In this document: positions 1 to 7,983 of the stretch, in pieces
Layout: each line of letters opens with the position of its first letter
How positions within the stretch are numbered: the stretch's first letter is position 1
Assembly: GCA_044375415.1 (NCBI GenBank)
Contig: JBILMS010000075.1
Coordinates: 1 to 13,198 of the forward strand
Length of the DNA stretch: 13,198 bases
DNA from: JAWXBG01 sp044375415
GTDB lineage: Bacteria > Bacteroidota > Bacteroidia > Flavobacteriales_D > Sanyastnellaceae
Reading direction: 5' to 3'
Made by a program: the position numbers and the translations under genes
Notes under the pieces: generated by a model
The model's input: only the letters and a program-made list of their open reading frames with translations
Told to the model about the DNA's origin: nothing
Databases searched by the model: none

Positions 1-2100
1 TTTTGTTTCAGTCTCAATAATCGAAGTCTTGCGGATGCGATCATTATTCACCAATTTAGCTTGGGCGTCTTTATCCTCCAAAACTCGTCCTTCTTCGTCT
101 TGTCTTTTCTTGTCGGCTGCTTCCCGATAAGTTTTAGTGTTTTTAGAAGCTTGCTCTTTTTCTTCCATGGCTTTTCTCTCAGCTTTCAGAGTGACACCTT
201 CGCCATTGCGAAAAACATTTTGCCACTCATCTTTCTGGCTATTCACGCTTTCAACATTTTCTATCTGAGACTCCACAGCGTCAGCTTCTTTGTCTGCACG
301 AAATGATTCACTTTCTTCGTGTTTTTGTTGAATGCTCGTGAATTTGGATTTCTCCGCACTTTCCGCAGCTTGTCTGTAATAGGCTTCTACCTCATCTTCG
401 GTAGAACGATCTACTTGATTAAAGCGCTCACCCTTTTCGCGATTGCGAGCATCTTTTTGTGCTTTAGCTTCAGCAGCAGCTTCTCGCTCTTGGCGTTCCT
501 TTTCGATCCTATCTAAACGTTCCTTTTCGATTCGCGCTAATTGATCTTCCTTTTCTTTTCTAGCGGCATCTTCTTTAGCTAAACGTTCTTCTTCGGCTCT
601 GCGCTGTGCTTCCAATTCATCCTCTTTTCCATTTTTCTTGGCAAGATCCTCTAGCATTTTATCGATTTCGGAAATCTTAGCTTTGGGATATTTCTCAGAG
701 GGTTTTAAATCCATTGCCGCCTGAAATTCTGATCGGGCTTTCTCTAAATCATTTGCCGTAAACTGCTTGTTTCCTTCTTGAATTCGTGCGTCGTATTCTT
801 TCTGTATTCTTTCTTTTTCTGAATTTGCACTCGCTAGAGCATTATTCTCTTTTTCTTTTTCCGCTAAATCCGCCAATAGCTTTTTGATCTCTGCAATCTT
901 ATCGAGTGGCATTTGCTCTTCCGGTTTTAGGGAACTAGCTTCTTCGTAGTTACCTAGTGCTACGTCGTAGTTTTTGTCCTTCACATTGCGCTCACCCAAT
1001 TGAAGCAAATCTTTATAACGTTGCTCGAGTTTTTGACGATTTGCTTCATCGGCCATGAACGCATCAAGAGCTGTTTGCGCTTTTACAATTTGCGAGCGAG
1101 GATGTTCTTCAGCAGGCATCAATTTACTTGCCTCTTGGTATTTTTTTATGCAAACGGCATAATCTTTATTGGCGAATTTTGCATCGGCATCAGCAACGAT
1201 CCGATTGTATTCCTCCCTGTTGGCTTCTAATGCCAATTGCTTATCAATTTCGGCAAGTTTATCTTTTGGTAATCTCTCTGCGGGTTTGAGTTTTTGAGCT
1301 TCAGTATACTGACTTTTGGCTTGCTCCCAGTTTTTCGAAGTCATCGCCTTTTCTCCATCGTCGCAGTACTTTTTGTACCGTGCTTCCAAATCTTTACCGG
1401 CTTGCTCTGCGTCGAACAGCGCTTTTGCCTCGTCATATTTGGCAATGGCGTCTTTGTTATCAGGGAATATTTTCTTCGCAGCGCTGAATTTGTCCATGGC
1501 CTCCTGATACTTTTTCTCGATCATTTTCTGGCCTCCTTTCAGCATTAACTCGTCAAACTCGGCCTGCATTTTTTCCATGTTCTCAGCCAAATTTTCGAGT
1601 CGTTCGAATTCAGCTTCGATTTTAGCATTCTGTCGAGCAATGTAACCTTCATCCCAAACAACATCATTTTTTTGTGGATCAAAGCTTGCTTTACCAACCG
1701 GGTCGTTCATTATATCCAAATTGAACCCTTCGATATTTTTAAAAAGGAAAAAGTCTGTTTGAGAAATAAAACCACCTTCACGATCCTCTTCAGGGATATT
1801 TTTGGTGTCGATGCGAATTATTTTTGTGATATAATCTGCTCTACTACAAATGATGTCATAAACGTAACCGAGAGGTAAATCGAACTTAAATCGTCCTGCG
1901 CCACCGCAATCATATACATCGAATTCCCCTCCGTTTTGAAGTACACGTACTTGCGCAGCCTCTAGTTTTTTCAAACTAGATTTGTCTTTTACCTGACCTT
2001 CGATCGTATAGGTATCATCTTGAGCAATTGAAAGCATGGTGAAAAGGCTCAGTAAAATCGAGAGGATACCGCGAATTGGGCTAAACAGTTGAAAATTCAT
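1..2100 (-). CDS. Secreted TPR-like/coiled-coil protein, C-terminus cut by window edge
   Basis: An open frame of 700 codons runs from ATG at 2100 to the window edge without a stop. The start is supported by a signal peptide (residues 1 to about 26, hydrophobic core GILSILLSLFTML, then SIAQDD). Residues about 30-140 form a beta-rich domain opening TYTIEGQVKDK, resembling carboxypeptidase-regulatory-like or Ig-like extracellular domains. From about residue 140 the chain is helical. A TPR-like unit lies near 191-220, then four copies of an (L/M)xPxE..P..KI.EI..LL-type block start near residues 272, 328, 392 and 466. From about 490 it is a highly charged Glu/Lys/Arg coiled coil (repeated RIEKER). 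The function is not recognised. I infer a periplasmic or surface scaffold; an OmpA-type or other C-terminal domain could lie beyond the edge. It is transcribed divergently from the flavoprotein at 2173. Confidence 0.85.
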   Translation of the reverse strand, partial: MNFQLFSPIRGILSILLSLFTMLSIAQDDTYTIEGQVKDKSSLKKLEAAQVRVLQNGGEFDVYDCGGAGRFKFDLPLGYVYDIICSRADYITKIIRIDTKNIPEEDREGGFISQTDFFLFKNIEGFNLDIMNDPVGKASFDPQKNDVVWDEGYIARQNAKIEAEFERLENLAENMEKMQAEFDELMLKGGQKMIEKKYQEAMDKFSAAKKIFPDNKDAIAKYDEAKALFDAEQAGKDLEARYKKYCDDGEKAMTSKNWEQAKSQYTEAQKLKPAERLPKDKLAEIDKQLALEANREEYNRIVADADAKFANKDYAVCIKKYQEASKLMPAEEHPRSQIVKAQTALDAFMADEANRQKLEQRYKDLLQLGERNVKDKNYDVALGNYEEASSLKPEEQMPLDKIAEIKKLLADLAEKEKENNALASANSEKERIQKEYDARIQEGNKQFTANDLEKARSEFQAAMDLKPSEKYPKAKISEIDKMLEDLAKKNGKEDELEAQRRAEEERLAKEDAARKEKEDQLARIEKERLDRIEKERQEREAAAEAKAQKDARNREKGERFNQVDRSTEDEVEAYYRQAAESAEKSKFTSIQQKHEESESFRADKEADAVESQIENVESVNSQKDEWQNVFRNGEGVTLKAERKAMEEKEQASKNTKTYREAADKKRQDEEGRVLEDKDAQAKLVNNDRIRKTSIIETETK

Positions 2101-2172
2101 TAATTGAAAATTCTTGGTTAAAAAATTTTGGCCTTTGCAGGCAGGCCATAAAAGTACTAAAAACGTAAAAAT

Positions 2173-3306
2173 ATGGGATTTAGTTATTGGGAACAACGAT
2201 CTTTTTTAGGAAATATTGATTTATTGGTTGTCGGAGGAGGTATTGTCGGTCTCAGTACAGCTATTTATGCAAAGCGCTCAAATCCTGCAATGCGGGTGGT
2301 AATCGCGGAAAGAGATGTCTTTTCGGCAGGAGCTAGTACCAAAAATGCCGGATTTGCCTGTTTCGGAAGTCCCGGAGAAATTTTGGACGATTTAACAAAC
2401 ATCTCCGAAGAGGAAGTTTTCCGAACCGTCGCAAGGCGCATTCAGGGCTTGACCAATCTTCGAGCGCTCCTGGGCGACAAGGCTCTTCATTTCGAATCTT
2501 CGGGAGGATACGAAGTATTTACAGAAGAGGATAAAGACGTCTTTGAAATGTGCCTTGAGAGATTGGATTATCTAAACACTAGCGTTTCGCGATTAGCGGG
2601 AGGTAAAAAAGTGTATTCGGTAGAGGATGTCAGCAGTAAAAATTGGGGATTCCGAGGCATTAAGTATGCAATTGGCAATCAGTTGGAGGGCCTGATTAAT
2701 ACAGGCGAAATGATGGTGAACTTAATGAATCTTGCCAGAAAAGATGGAGTTGAAATTTTTAATGGGATGATGATCGATGCATTGGAAAGTGCGCCAAAGG
2801 AGGTCATTTGCAGAACAGGGGAAGATCATTTCCTAGCATCCAAAGTCATTGTTTGCACCAACGGAATGGCTCGTCAATTAATCCCGGACCTAGATGTTAA
2901 ACCGGCGAGAAATCAGGTAATCGTAACTTCTGAAATTGAGGATCTTCAATTGAGGGGTGCCTTTCATATGAACAGCGGTTATGTCTATTTCAGACACATT
3001 GGCAAACGAGTCTTAATAGGAGGTTTCCGACACAAGGATATTGACGCCGAATCCACGTGGGAGTTTGGTCAAACCGATGTAATTCAGAAGCATTTAGAGG
3101 AATGCTTAAGAACCCAAATTCTCCCCGATAAAAAATACACCGTGGATTACAGGTGGAGCGGAATTTTGGGATTAGGAGCAACAAAAAAGCCCATTATAAA
3201 AGAGGTAATGCCGAGAATTTGTGTGGCCGTTCGAATGGGAGGGATGGGAGTGGCCATCGGAACTTTGGTTGGCAAAGAAGCTGCCGAATGGGCTGCGCGC
3301 GGGTAA
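2173..3306 (+). CDS. FAD-dependent oxidoreductase, DAO (D-amino-acid oxidase-like) family
   Basis: 377 residues, within the usual range of the DAO family (glycine oxidase, sarcosine oxidase and DadA relatives). The FAD-binding Rossmann motif GGGIVG is at residues 21-26, with Glu46 at the end of the second strand in the position that normally binds the ribose hydroxyls. An ASTKNAGFACFG segment (54-65) matches the family's conserved flavin-contacting loop. Near the C-terminus, RWSGILGLGATKKP and VAVRMGGMGVAIGTLVGKEAA fit the family's second FAD-binding region. There is no signal peptide, so it is cytoplasmic; the family oxidises the C-N bond of amino acids or N-methylated amines, but the substrate here cannot be read from sequence. 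It starts 72 bp from the divergent gene at 2100 and converges on the next flavoprotein with 2 bp between stops. Family assignment is firm, substrate unknown. Confidence 0.9.
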   Translation: MGFSYWEQRSFLGNIDLLVVGGGIVGLSTAIYAKRSNPAMRVVIAERDVFSAGASTKNAGFACFGSPGEILDDLTNISEEEVFRTVARRIQGLTNLRALLGDKALHFESSGGYEVFTEEDKDVFEMCLERLDYLNTSVSRLAGGKKVYSVEDVSSKNWGFRGIKYAIGNQLEGLINTGEMMVNLMNLARKDGVEIFNGMMIDALESAPKEVICRTGEDHFLASKVIVCTNGMARQLIPDLDVKPARNQVIVTSEIEDLQLRGAFHMNSGYVYFRHIGKRVLIGGFRHKDIDAESTWEFGQTDVIQKHLEECLRTQILPDKKYTVDYRWSGILGLGATKKPIIKEVMPRICVAVRMGGMGVAIGTLVGKEAAEWAARG

Positions 3307-3308
3307 CT

Positions 3309-4868
3309 TTACCTTGATAAAATAAGTTGAGAAATATTCTCTGCTACTCTCTCTCCGTCCATGGCAGCAGATACAATTCCCCCGGCGTAACCGGCGCCTT
3401 CACCACAGGGAAATAAACCATGTAAGCCCTCATGTTCACACGTTTCATTGTTTCTTGGAATTCTCACCGGGCTGGAAGTTCGGGATTCGGGAGCCACGAT
3501 GATTGCATCGGGAGATAAGTATCCGGGTATTTTTTTGCCAAAAGCTACAAATGCTTTTTTCAATCGGTTTGCGATGAAATCAGGAAGGATGAGGTCTAAT
3601 TTTTCAGATCTTATTCCGGGTATGTATGAACATGAAGGAAGACTAGTGCTTTTTTTGCCCGCGATAAAATCGGTTACTCTTTGCGCAGGAACGGTCTGTG
3701 TTTTTCCTCCCGCCTCCCAACAAATTGATTCAACACTTCGCTGAAAATACATGCCTGCCAGAGGACCATATGAATGAAACTCAGGAATATCTTCCCAATA
3801 AACAGGAACAACGATTCCGGAATTTGCCCATGGGTTATTTCGTTTTGATGGAGACCATCCATTGGTAACTACCTGTCCCGGCTCCGTAGCACAAGGCGCA
3901 ATAATTCCTCCGGGACACATACAAAAAGAGTAGACGCCCCGACCGTCCACCTGTTCCACAAGGCTGTAGGATGCTGCCGGTAAAAACTCCGGTCGTTCTT
4001 CACATCTGTATTGAAAAGCATCTATCAACTTTTGCGGATGTTCTATTCGAACTCCCAAGGCAAATGATTTAAACTCTATTTCAATTCCATTTTTGTGCAA
4101 CATCGTAAATATGTCGGAAGCACTGTGTCCTGTGGCAAGAAGCAGATAATCACAACTAATATTTTCTTGGTTATTTATTTCAATTGAGTTGAGTTTGCCA
4201 TTTACGCTTTTAATATCGGTCAGTTTGCTATTAAACCTAACCTCTCCACCGGCTTCAATTACTGCTTCTCGAATGGCTGTGATAATTTCGGGAAGTTTAT
4301 TTGTGCCAATATGAGGGTGTGCCTCACTTAGAATATTTTCATTTGCACCAAATTCCACAAAAGTTTGAAGTATTCGCTCGATATTACCTCTCTTGGATGA
4401 ACGAGTATAGAGTTTTCCATCGCTGTATGTTCCTGCTCCACCTTCTCCATAGCAGTAGTTAGATTCAGAATTTACGATGTGTTCTTTATTCAATTCTGCT
4501 AAATCTCTTCTGCGAGATCGGACATCTTTTCCCCTTTCCAGAAGTATAGGTTTTATACCTAATTCAATTAATCGTAGAGCTGCAAATAGGCCTGCAGGTC
4601 CTGTCCCGGCAATGTACACAACTAGGGCATCCGCAGGGAGTTTCCCGAGAGATCTTCGAGTAAATGGGTAAGCGCTTATTTCCCCTTCTGCCAATAGCTC
4701 TACCCGTAGATTGAAAAGAATGGTCCTTTGTCGAGAGTCAATTGATTTCCGAAGTATCCGAAAAGTAAATGGTTTTTTACTGTCCCAAAAAGCACTTAGC
4801 CTTTTCGACAGACGACTTTCATCTCCGAATTCGGAAGCAGGTAGGGTGAAATCAACAACTTTAGACAT
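3309..4868 (-). CDS. FAD-dependent dehydrogenase, COG2509-type
   Basis: 519 residues. An N-terminal region of about 80 residues precedes the FAD-binding motif GTGPAG (88-93), with Glu111 ending the second strand of the Rossmann fold. The block YGEGGAGTYSDGKLYTR (140-156), the central MCPGG motif and the C-terminal GLFPCGEGAGYAGG segment (about 484-497) together are characteristic of the widespread, poorly characterised COG2509 flavoproteins. The YIAGTGPAG core and the C-terminal Gly-rich block are expected to contact FAD. No signal peptide or membrane segment is visible, so it is probably cytoplasmic. The reaction and substrate are not established for the family, to my knowledge. It converges on the DAO-family gene and lies downstream of the KRGPKP protein gene on the same strand, but a strong terminator separates them, so it should have its own promoter in 4869-4991. 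Confidence 0.9.
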   Translation of the reverse strand: MSKVVDFTLPASEFGDESRLSKRLSAFWDSKKPFTFRILRKSIDSRQRTILFNLRVELLAEGEISAYPFTRRSLGKLPADALVVYIAGTGPAGLFAALRLIELGIKPILLERGKDVRSRRRDLAELNKEHIVNSESNYCYGEGGAGTYSDGKLYTRSSKRGNIERILQTFVEFGANENILSEAHPHIGTNKLPEIITAIREAVIEAGGEVRFNSKLTDIKSVNGKLNSIEINNQENISCDYLLLATGHSASDIFTMLHKNGIEIEFKSFALGVRIEHPQKLIDAFQYRCEERPEFLPAASYSLVEQVDGRGVYSFCMCPGGIIAPCATEPGQVVTNGWSPSKRNNPWANSGIVVPVYWEDIPEFHSYGPLAGMYFQRSVESICWEAGGKTQTVPAQRVTDFIAGKKSTSLPSCSYIPGIRSEKLDLILPDFIANRLKKAFVAFGKKIPGYLSPDAIIVAPESRTSSPVRIPRNNETCEHEGLHGLFPCGEGAGYAGGIVSAAMDGERVAENISQLILSR

Positions 4869-4991
4869 ATCACATTTATCATCGCTCGGCCGATAACACC
4901 GGAGAGATTGTGCGCGAAGGTATGAAAGACAATCAAAGGAGTTTATGCCACCAAGGTTCTTATATACCCGGGGGGCTTTTGGTGTAGGGGC

Positions 4992-5024
4992 AAAAAAAAA
5001 ACAAGCGACGAATCGCTTGTTTTA
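4992..5024 (-). terminator. Intrinsic terminator of the KRGPKP protein gene
   Basis: On the minus strand an 8-bp perfect stem (ACAAGCGA/TCGCTTGT, 5001-5020) closes a TTCG tetraloop and is followed at once by a run of about ten T (4992-5001). It begins 27 bp after the stop of the gene at 5048. Stem, stable loop and T-tract are the standard rho-independent terminator form. It should uncouple that gene from the flavoprotein gene downstream. Confidence 0.9.
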
Positions 5025-5047
5025 TCTTTTAAACTAGTCTGCACTTC

Positions 5048-5620
5048 TTAGCGCATGTACTGTCCTTTAGGTTTGTCTCCATCAAACCAATTGGGAAGTC
5101 CCCAGTAGTATGATGATAGTTTTTTACCCTGAAGGTCAAGATGTGTACGTTTCACCTTCTTGTCGTTCATCAGTTGATTCAACAAGATGGAAGCGTATTT
5201 GTTAACTTGAATTTTAGTTTTCTGTGGGTAGTATGCTGCAAGACCTGAGGCGATCTCCGCATTGTTCATCATTTTTCCGGCGGCTTTCATACCATCCAAA
5301 ATTTTTCCATTCACATTGTCCACTCTCTTTCCTGCAACCGGTTTACCTTTTTTGGCTCCCCCTGGTTTTGGTCCGCGTTTTTTTCCCGGTTTTGGTCCGC
5401 GTTTTTTGTAAACCTTATCAGATGCTTCTGAACTTGGTTTCGGCCCGCGTTTTTTTCCCGGTTTCGGTCCGCGTTTCTTTCCTGTTGGAGCATAGAGACT
5501 AGATCTTTCTCCCAAACCCGCTAAAACGGATGCTGCATTTTCAAGAGCCTCTAGCTCTTTACGACGCCTTTTGATCTCATTGTGGATCTCTTCGAGCATT
5601 TCTCTGTTGGTCATCATCAA
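5048..5620 (-). CDS. AT-hook-like (KRGPKP-repeat) DNA-binding protein with probable winged-helix C-terminus
   Basis: 190 residues, strongly basic. Residues 1-35 look like a short coiled coil (EEIHNEIKRRRKELEALENA). Four KKRGPKP motifs follow at 48-54, 56-62, 72-78 and 80-86, arranged as two GKKRGPKP tandem pairs. They resemble the Arg-Gly-Pro core of AT-hooks, which bind the minor groove of AT-rich DNA, although the classical core is RGRP. Residues about 104-178 contain helix-turn-helix-like segments (ILDGMKAAGKMMNNAEIASG and VNKYASILLNQLMNDKKVKR) ending in YYWGLPNWF. This fits a winged helix of the HARE-HTH kind. I infer a nucleoid-associated or chromatin-like regulator. The start could be any of the first three adjacent Met codons; the first is used. 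The gene stands alone with its own terminator. Confidence 0.82.
   Translation of the reverse strand: MMMTNREMLEEIHNEIKRRRKELEALENAASVLAGLGERSSLYAPTGKKRGPKPGKKRGPKPSSEASDKVYKKRGPKPGKKRGPKPGGAKKGKPVAGKRVDNVNGKILDGMKAAGKMMNNAEIASGLAAYYPQKTKIQVNKYASILLNQLMNDKKVKRTHLDLQGKKLSSYYWGLPNWFDGDKPKGQYMR
5364..5480 (-). repeat. Two tandem doublets encoding KKRGPKP motifs
   Basis: Four copies of a ggtttYggYccgcgttttttt-like unit (plus-strand reading) lie inside the coding sequence. Within each doublet the period is 24 nt (8 codons), and the doublets (5364-5407 and 5436-5480) are offset by exactly 72 nt. The copies differ mainly at synonymous positions, so the protein motif is kept while the DNA has drifted. 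The linker between doublets encodes SSEASDKVY. Confidence 0.85.
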
Positions 5621-5944
5621 AGAATTGAATTAATAAGTTTTACTTGTCGGCTGCTAATTTACAACTCATAAAAGATTAATTTGAAAATTTATTGATTGAG
5701 TAAATAAGAATCGCTTGTGAGATATGAATTATCAACCTTATCGCATTATATGCTTGATGAATTCATGAATATTATCGACAAAAAGTTTAAGGGCAATTCT
5801 TGAAATGCAGACTTCGTTTTTTTTTGAAGATTGCGAACACAGATTGCTTTTTAAAAGCATAATTATTGAATAAAAATGTAAACACTTTGTGATTAAACGA
5901 TGATAAACTAGATTTAAAAATGTTTACCATAACTGTGTGAAGGC
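5621..5944. other. AT-rich intergenic region between divergent genes
   Basis: About 324 bp separating the KRGPKP gene (minus) from the E1 fusion promoter (plus). It is very AT-rich, with short palindromes (atgaattcat at 5757-5766, and tgctttt/aaaagca around 5845-5859) and a T-run at 5817-5825. No supported reading frame, tRNA or convincing terminator is visible. It presumably holds the promoter of the minus-strand gene, but no exact TAnnTTTG was found for it. Confidence 0.6.
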
Positions 5945-5952
5945 TACTTTTG
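5921..5952 (+). promoter_or_regulatory. Bacteroidota-type promoter of the E1 fusion gene
   Basis: TACTTTTG at 5945-5952 is an exact match to the Bacteroidota -7 element TAnnTTTG. A weak TGTTTA at 5921-5926 could act as the -33 element (18-nt spacing). Transcription would begin near 5957-5960, only about ten bases before the ATG at 5968. It would therefore begin downstream of the TTG at 5950, which rules that codon out as the start if this promoter is used. Confidence 0.6.
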
Positions 5953-5967
5953 CCCAAAATTTTATAC

Positions 5968-7983
5968 ATGTCGTCAGCAGCTACACTAGCAGAGATTAAG
6001 TACAATAAAAAGGGATTCACCGATTCTGAATTAATGGTTTTATACAAAGCCATACTAAAGCCAAGGTTGATAGAAGAGAAAATGTTAAGCCAATTGAGAT
6101 TGGGTAAAATTTCAAAATGGTTTAGCAGCTTTGGGCAAGAAGCCGTTTCTGTGGGTGTGGCGTTGGCAATGGACCCTGATGAGTACATCCTTCCAATGCA
6201 CCGGAATTTGGGGATTTTCACGGGACGCAATTTGCCCCTTGAGCGATTATTTGCTCAATTTCAAGGAAAGGAAATGGGGTTTACAAAAGGCCGGGATCGC
6301 TCATTTCACTTTGGCGATAAGGCATTTCATTTGGTAGGTATGATATCGCATTTGGGTCCCCAATTGGGCATTGCAGATGGAATCGCATTGGCGAATAAAC
6401 TCAAGGGCGAAGCCAAAGCGACTATTGTATTTAGCGGCGATGGTGGTGCGAGTGAAGGTGATTTTCATGAGGCATTAAACGTGGCTTCGGTCTGGGACTT
6501 GCCGGTTATTATCGCAATAGAAAATAATAATTGGGGTTTATCTACACCGAGCAGAGAGCAATTCCGTTGCAAACAGTTTATCGATAAAGCTATCGGTTAT
6601 GGCATACCGGCAGCCGATGCGATACAGGTGGATGGCAATAACATCCTTGAAGTGTACAAAGCTGTAAAGGCGGCGGCGGCTAGCATTCGGGAGAATCCAA
6701 GGCCGATATTAGTTGAGTTTATGACCTTCCGAATGCGTGGCCATGAGGAGGCAAGTGGTACCAAATATTATCCGGAGGGAATTATAGATGAGTGGTCGAC
6801 TAAAGATCCGGTCGACAATTTTGAAGCATGGATGATTAAGCAAAAGTTAGTTACAGAACAAAATGTGCTGGACATCCGAAATGAAATTAAACAAGAAATA
6901 AATGAAGCTTTAAAAGTTGCATTCGGAGAACCGGATGTTGAGGTGTCGACCGCACGTGAATATAACGACGTCTTTAAATCTTTTGCAAACAATGCCATCG
7001 CTCCTTCCGACGGAGCAACCGCAGAAATGAGATTCATAGATGCCATAACGGATGGATTAAAAGAAAGTATGAATCGTCACGATTCACTCGTGCTGATGGG
7101 TCAGGATATAGCCGAATACGGAGGCGTATTTAAGGTAACCGAAGGTTTCGTTGAAATGTTTGGCAAAGGCAGAGTTCGCAATACACCTCTTTGTGAATCC
7201 GCAATTATCGGTGCTGCCTTGGGTCTTTCTATCAAAGGAATGAAAGCCATGGTGGAAATGCAATTTGCAGATTTTGTTACCTGTGGGTTTAATCAGATCG
7301 TAAATAATTTGGCTAAACTGCATTATCGCTGGGCAGAAAATGCAGATGTCGTTGTTCGAATGCCAACCGGAGCATCAGTTGCTGCGGGGCCTTTTCACAG
7401 TCAAAGTAATGAAGCATGGTTTTTTCATACACCGGGATTAAAAATAGCCTACCCTGCATTTCCGGAAGATGCCAAAGGTTTGTTATGTCAGTCTTTTGAA
7501 GATCCGAATCCCGTATTATTTTTCGAGCATAAGGCCCTTTATCGGAGTGTTTCAGCGCCGGTTCCTTCGGGTTTTTATACCATTCCATTTGGTAAAGCGA
7601 ACATACTTCGCAAAGGATCGGAACTCACAATTGTTACCTACGGTTTGGGTGTGCATTGGGCTTTGGCTTATGCAGGAAAACATCCGGAAGTTGATCTCGA
7701 AATAATTGATTTGCGGACCTTGGCTCCATTAGATATGGAAACAATTTTTGAATCAGTTAAGAAAACAGGCAGGGTTTTGGTTCTGCATGAAGACTGTATG
7801 ACCGGGGGCATTGGCGGCGAAATTTCTGCTCGCATCACCGAATCCTGCTTCAGTTATTTAGATGCACCTGTAATACGATGTGCAAGTCTCGATACACCGG
7901 TGCCTTTTAACGCTAACCTCGAAATAAACTTTCTGGCTCAATCACGTATACAGGAAAGCGTTGAACAGGTAATGAATTATTGA
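5968..7983 (+). CDS. 2-oxoacid dehydrogenase E1 component, alpha/beta fusion (branched-chain or pyruvate type)
   Basis: 671 residues from ATG 5968. The N-terminal half is an E1-alpha domain: FGQEAVSVG near residues 55-63, the thiamine-diphosphate motif GDGGASEG (157-164) closing with ENNNWG (185-190), and MRGHEEASG near 256-264, the conserved loop over the active site. From about residue 353 an E1-beta domain follows (MGQDIAEYGGVFKVTEGF, later FHSQSNEAWFFHTPGLK and LHEDCMTGGIGGEIS). Such E1 enzymes decarboxylate a 2-oxoacid on ThDP and pass the acyl group to lipoyl-E2; E2 and E3 are not in this window. Single-chain fusions are common in Bacteroidota. Branched-chain specificity is likelier, but pyruvate or acetoin is possible. 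The frame extends to TTG 5950, but that codon overlaps the -7 box. The stop overlaps the next start (TGATG). Confidence 0.93.
   Translation: MSSAATLAEIKYNKKGFTDSELMVLYKAILKPRLIEEKMLSQLRLGKISKWFSSFGQEAVSVGVALAMDPDEYILPMHRNLGIFTGRNLPLERLFAQFQGKEMGFTKGRDRSFHFGDKAFHLVGMISHLGPQLGIADGIALANKLKGEAKATIVFSGDGGASEGDFHEALNVASVWDLPVIIAIENNNWGLSTPSREQFRCKQFIDKAIGYGIPAADAIQVDGNNILEVYKAVKAAAASIRENPRPILVEFMTFRMRGHEEASGTKYYPEGIIDEWSTKDPVDNFEAWMIKQKLVTEQNVLDIRNEIKQEINEALKVAFGEPDVEVSTAREYNDVFKSFANNAIAPSDGATAEMRFIDAITDGLKESMNRHDSLVLMGQDIAEYGGVFKVTEGFVEMFGKGRVRNTPLCESAIIGAALGLSIKGMKAMVEMQFADFVTCGFNQIVNNLAKLHYRWAENADVVVRMPTGASVAAGPFHSQSNEAWFFHTPGLKIAYPAFPEDAKGLLCQSFEDPNPVLFFEHKALYRSVSAPVPSGFYTIPFGKANILRKGSELTIVTYGLGVHWALAYAGKHPEVDLEIIDLRTLAPLDMETIFESVKKTGRVLVLHEDCMTGGIGGEISARITESCFSYLDAPVIRCASLDTPVPFNANLEINFLAQSRIQESVEQVMNY

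Noticed and set aside
61..1878. Several plus-strand hydrophobic frames (for example 61-306, 319-516, 1000-1230, 1294-1548)
   Set aside because: They are antisense to a continuous 700-codon frame; Lys/Glu-rich codons read as Phe/Leu-rich on the other strand, giving false membrane-like peptides.
2130..2147. Small hairpin ggcct/aggcc upstream of the DAO-family gene
   Set aside because: A 5-bp stem is weak and lacks a T-run, so it cannot be called a terminator or operator.
4949..4984. Inverted repeat caccaa/ttggtg with a G-rich centre upstream of the COG2509 gene
   Set aside because: It is only 6 bp with a 24-base loop and has no T-tract or riboswitch-like core, so it is consistent with chance.
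5364..5480. Short repeated units considered as a CRISPR array
   Set aside because: The repeats are in-frame coding sequence with a 24-nt period and no unique spacers of constant length, and no cas gene is present.
5224..5502. Plus-strand frame rich in VRVFFPVLVRVFF repeats
   Set aside because: It is the antisense shadow of the KRGPKP repeats of the minus-strand gene; the apparent repeats come from those codons.
5010..5718. An 11-base direct repeat gaatcgcttgt at 5010-5020 and 5708-5718 flanking the KRGPKP gene
   Set aside because: It is too short to support an attachment site or transposon end. One copy is simply part of the terminator stem, and there is no integrase or transposase nearby.
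5787..6230. Minus-strand open frame of 147 codons across the E1 promoter and start
   Set aside because: It overlaps a well-supported gene and its promoter in antisense, has biased low-complexity composition, and shows no recognisable domain or start signal.
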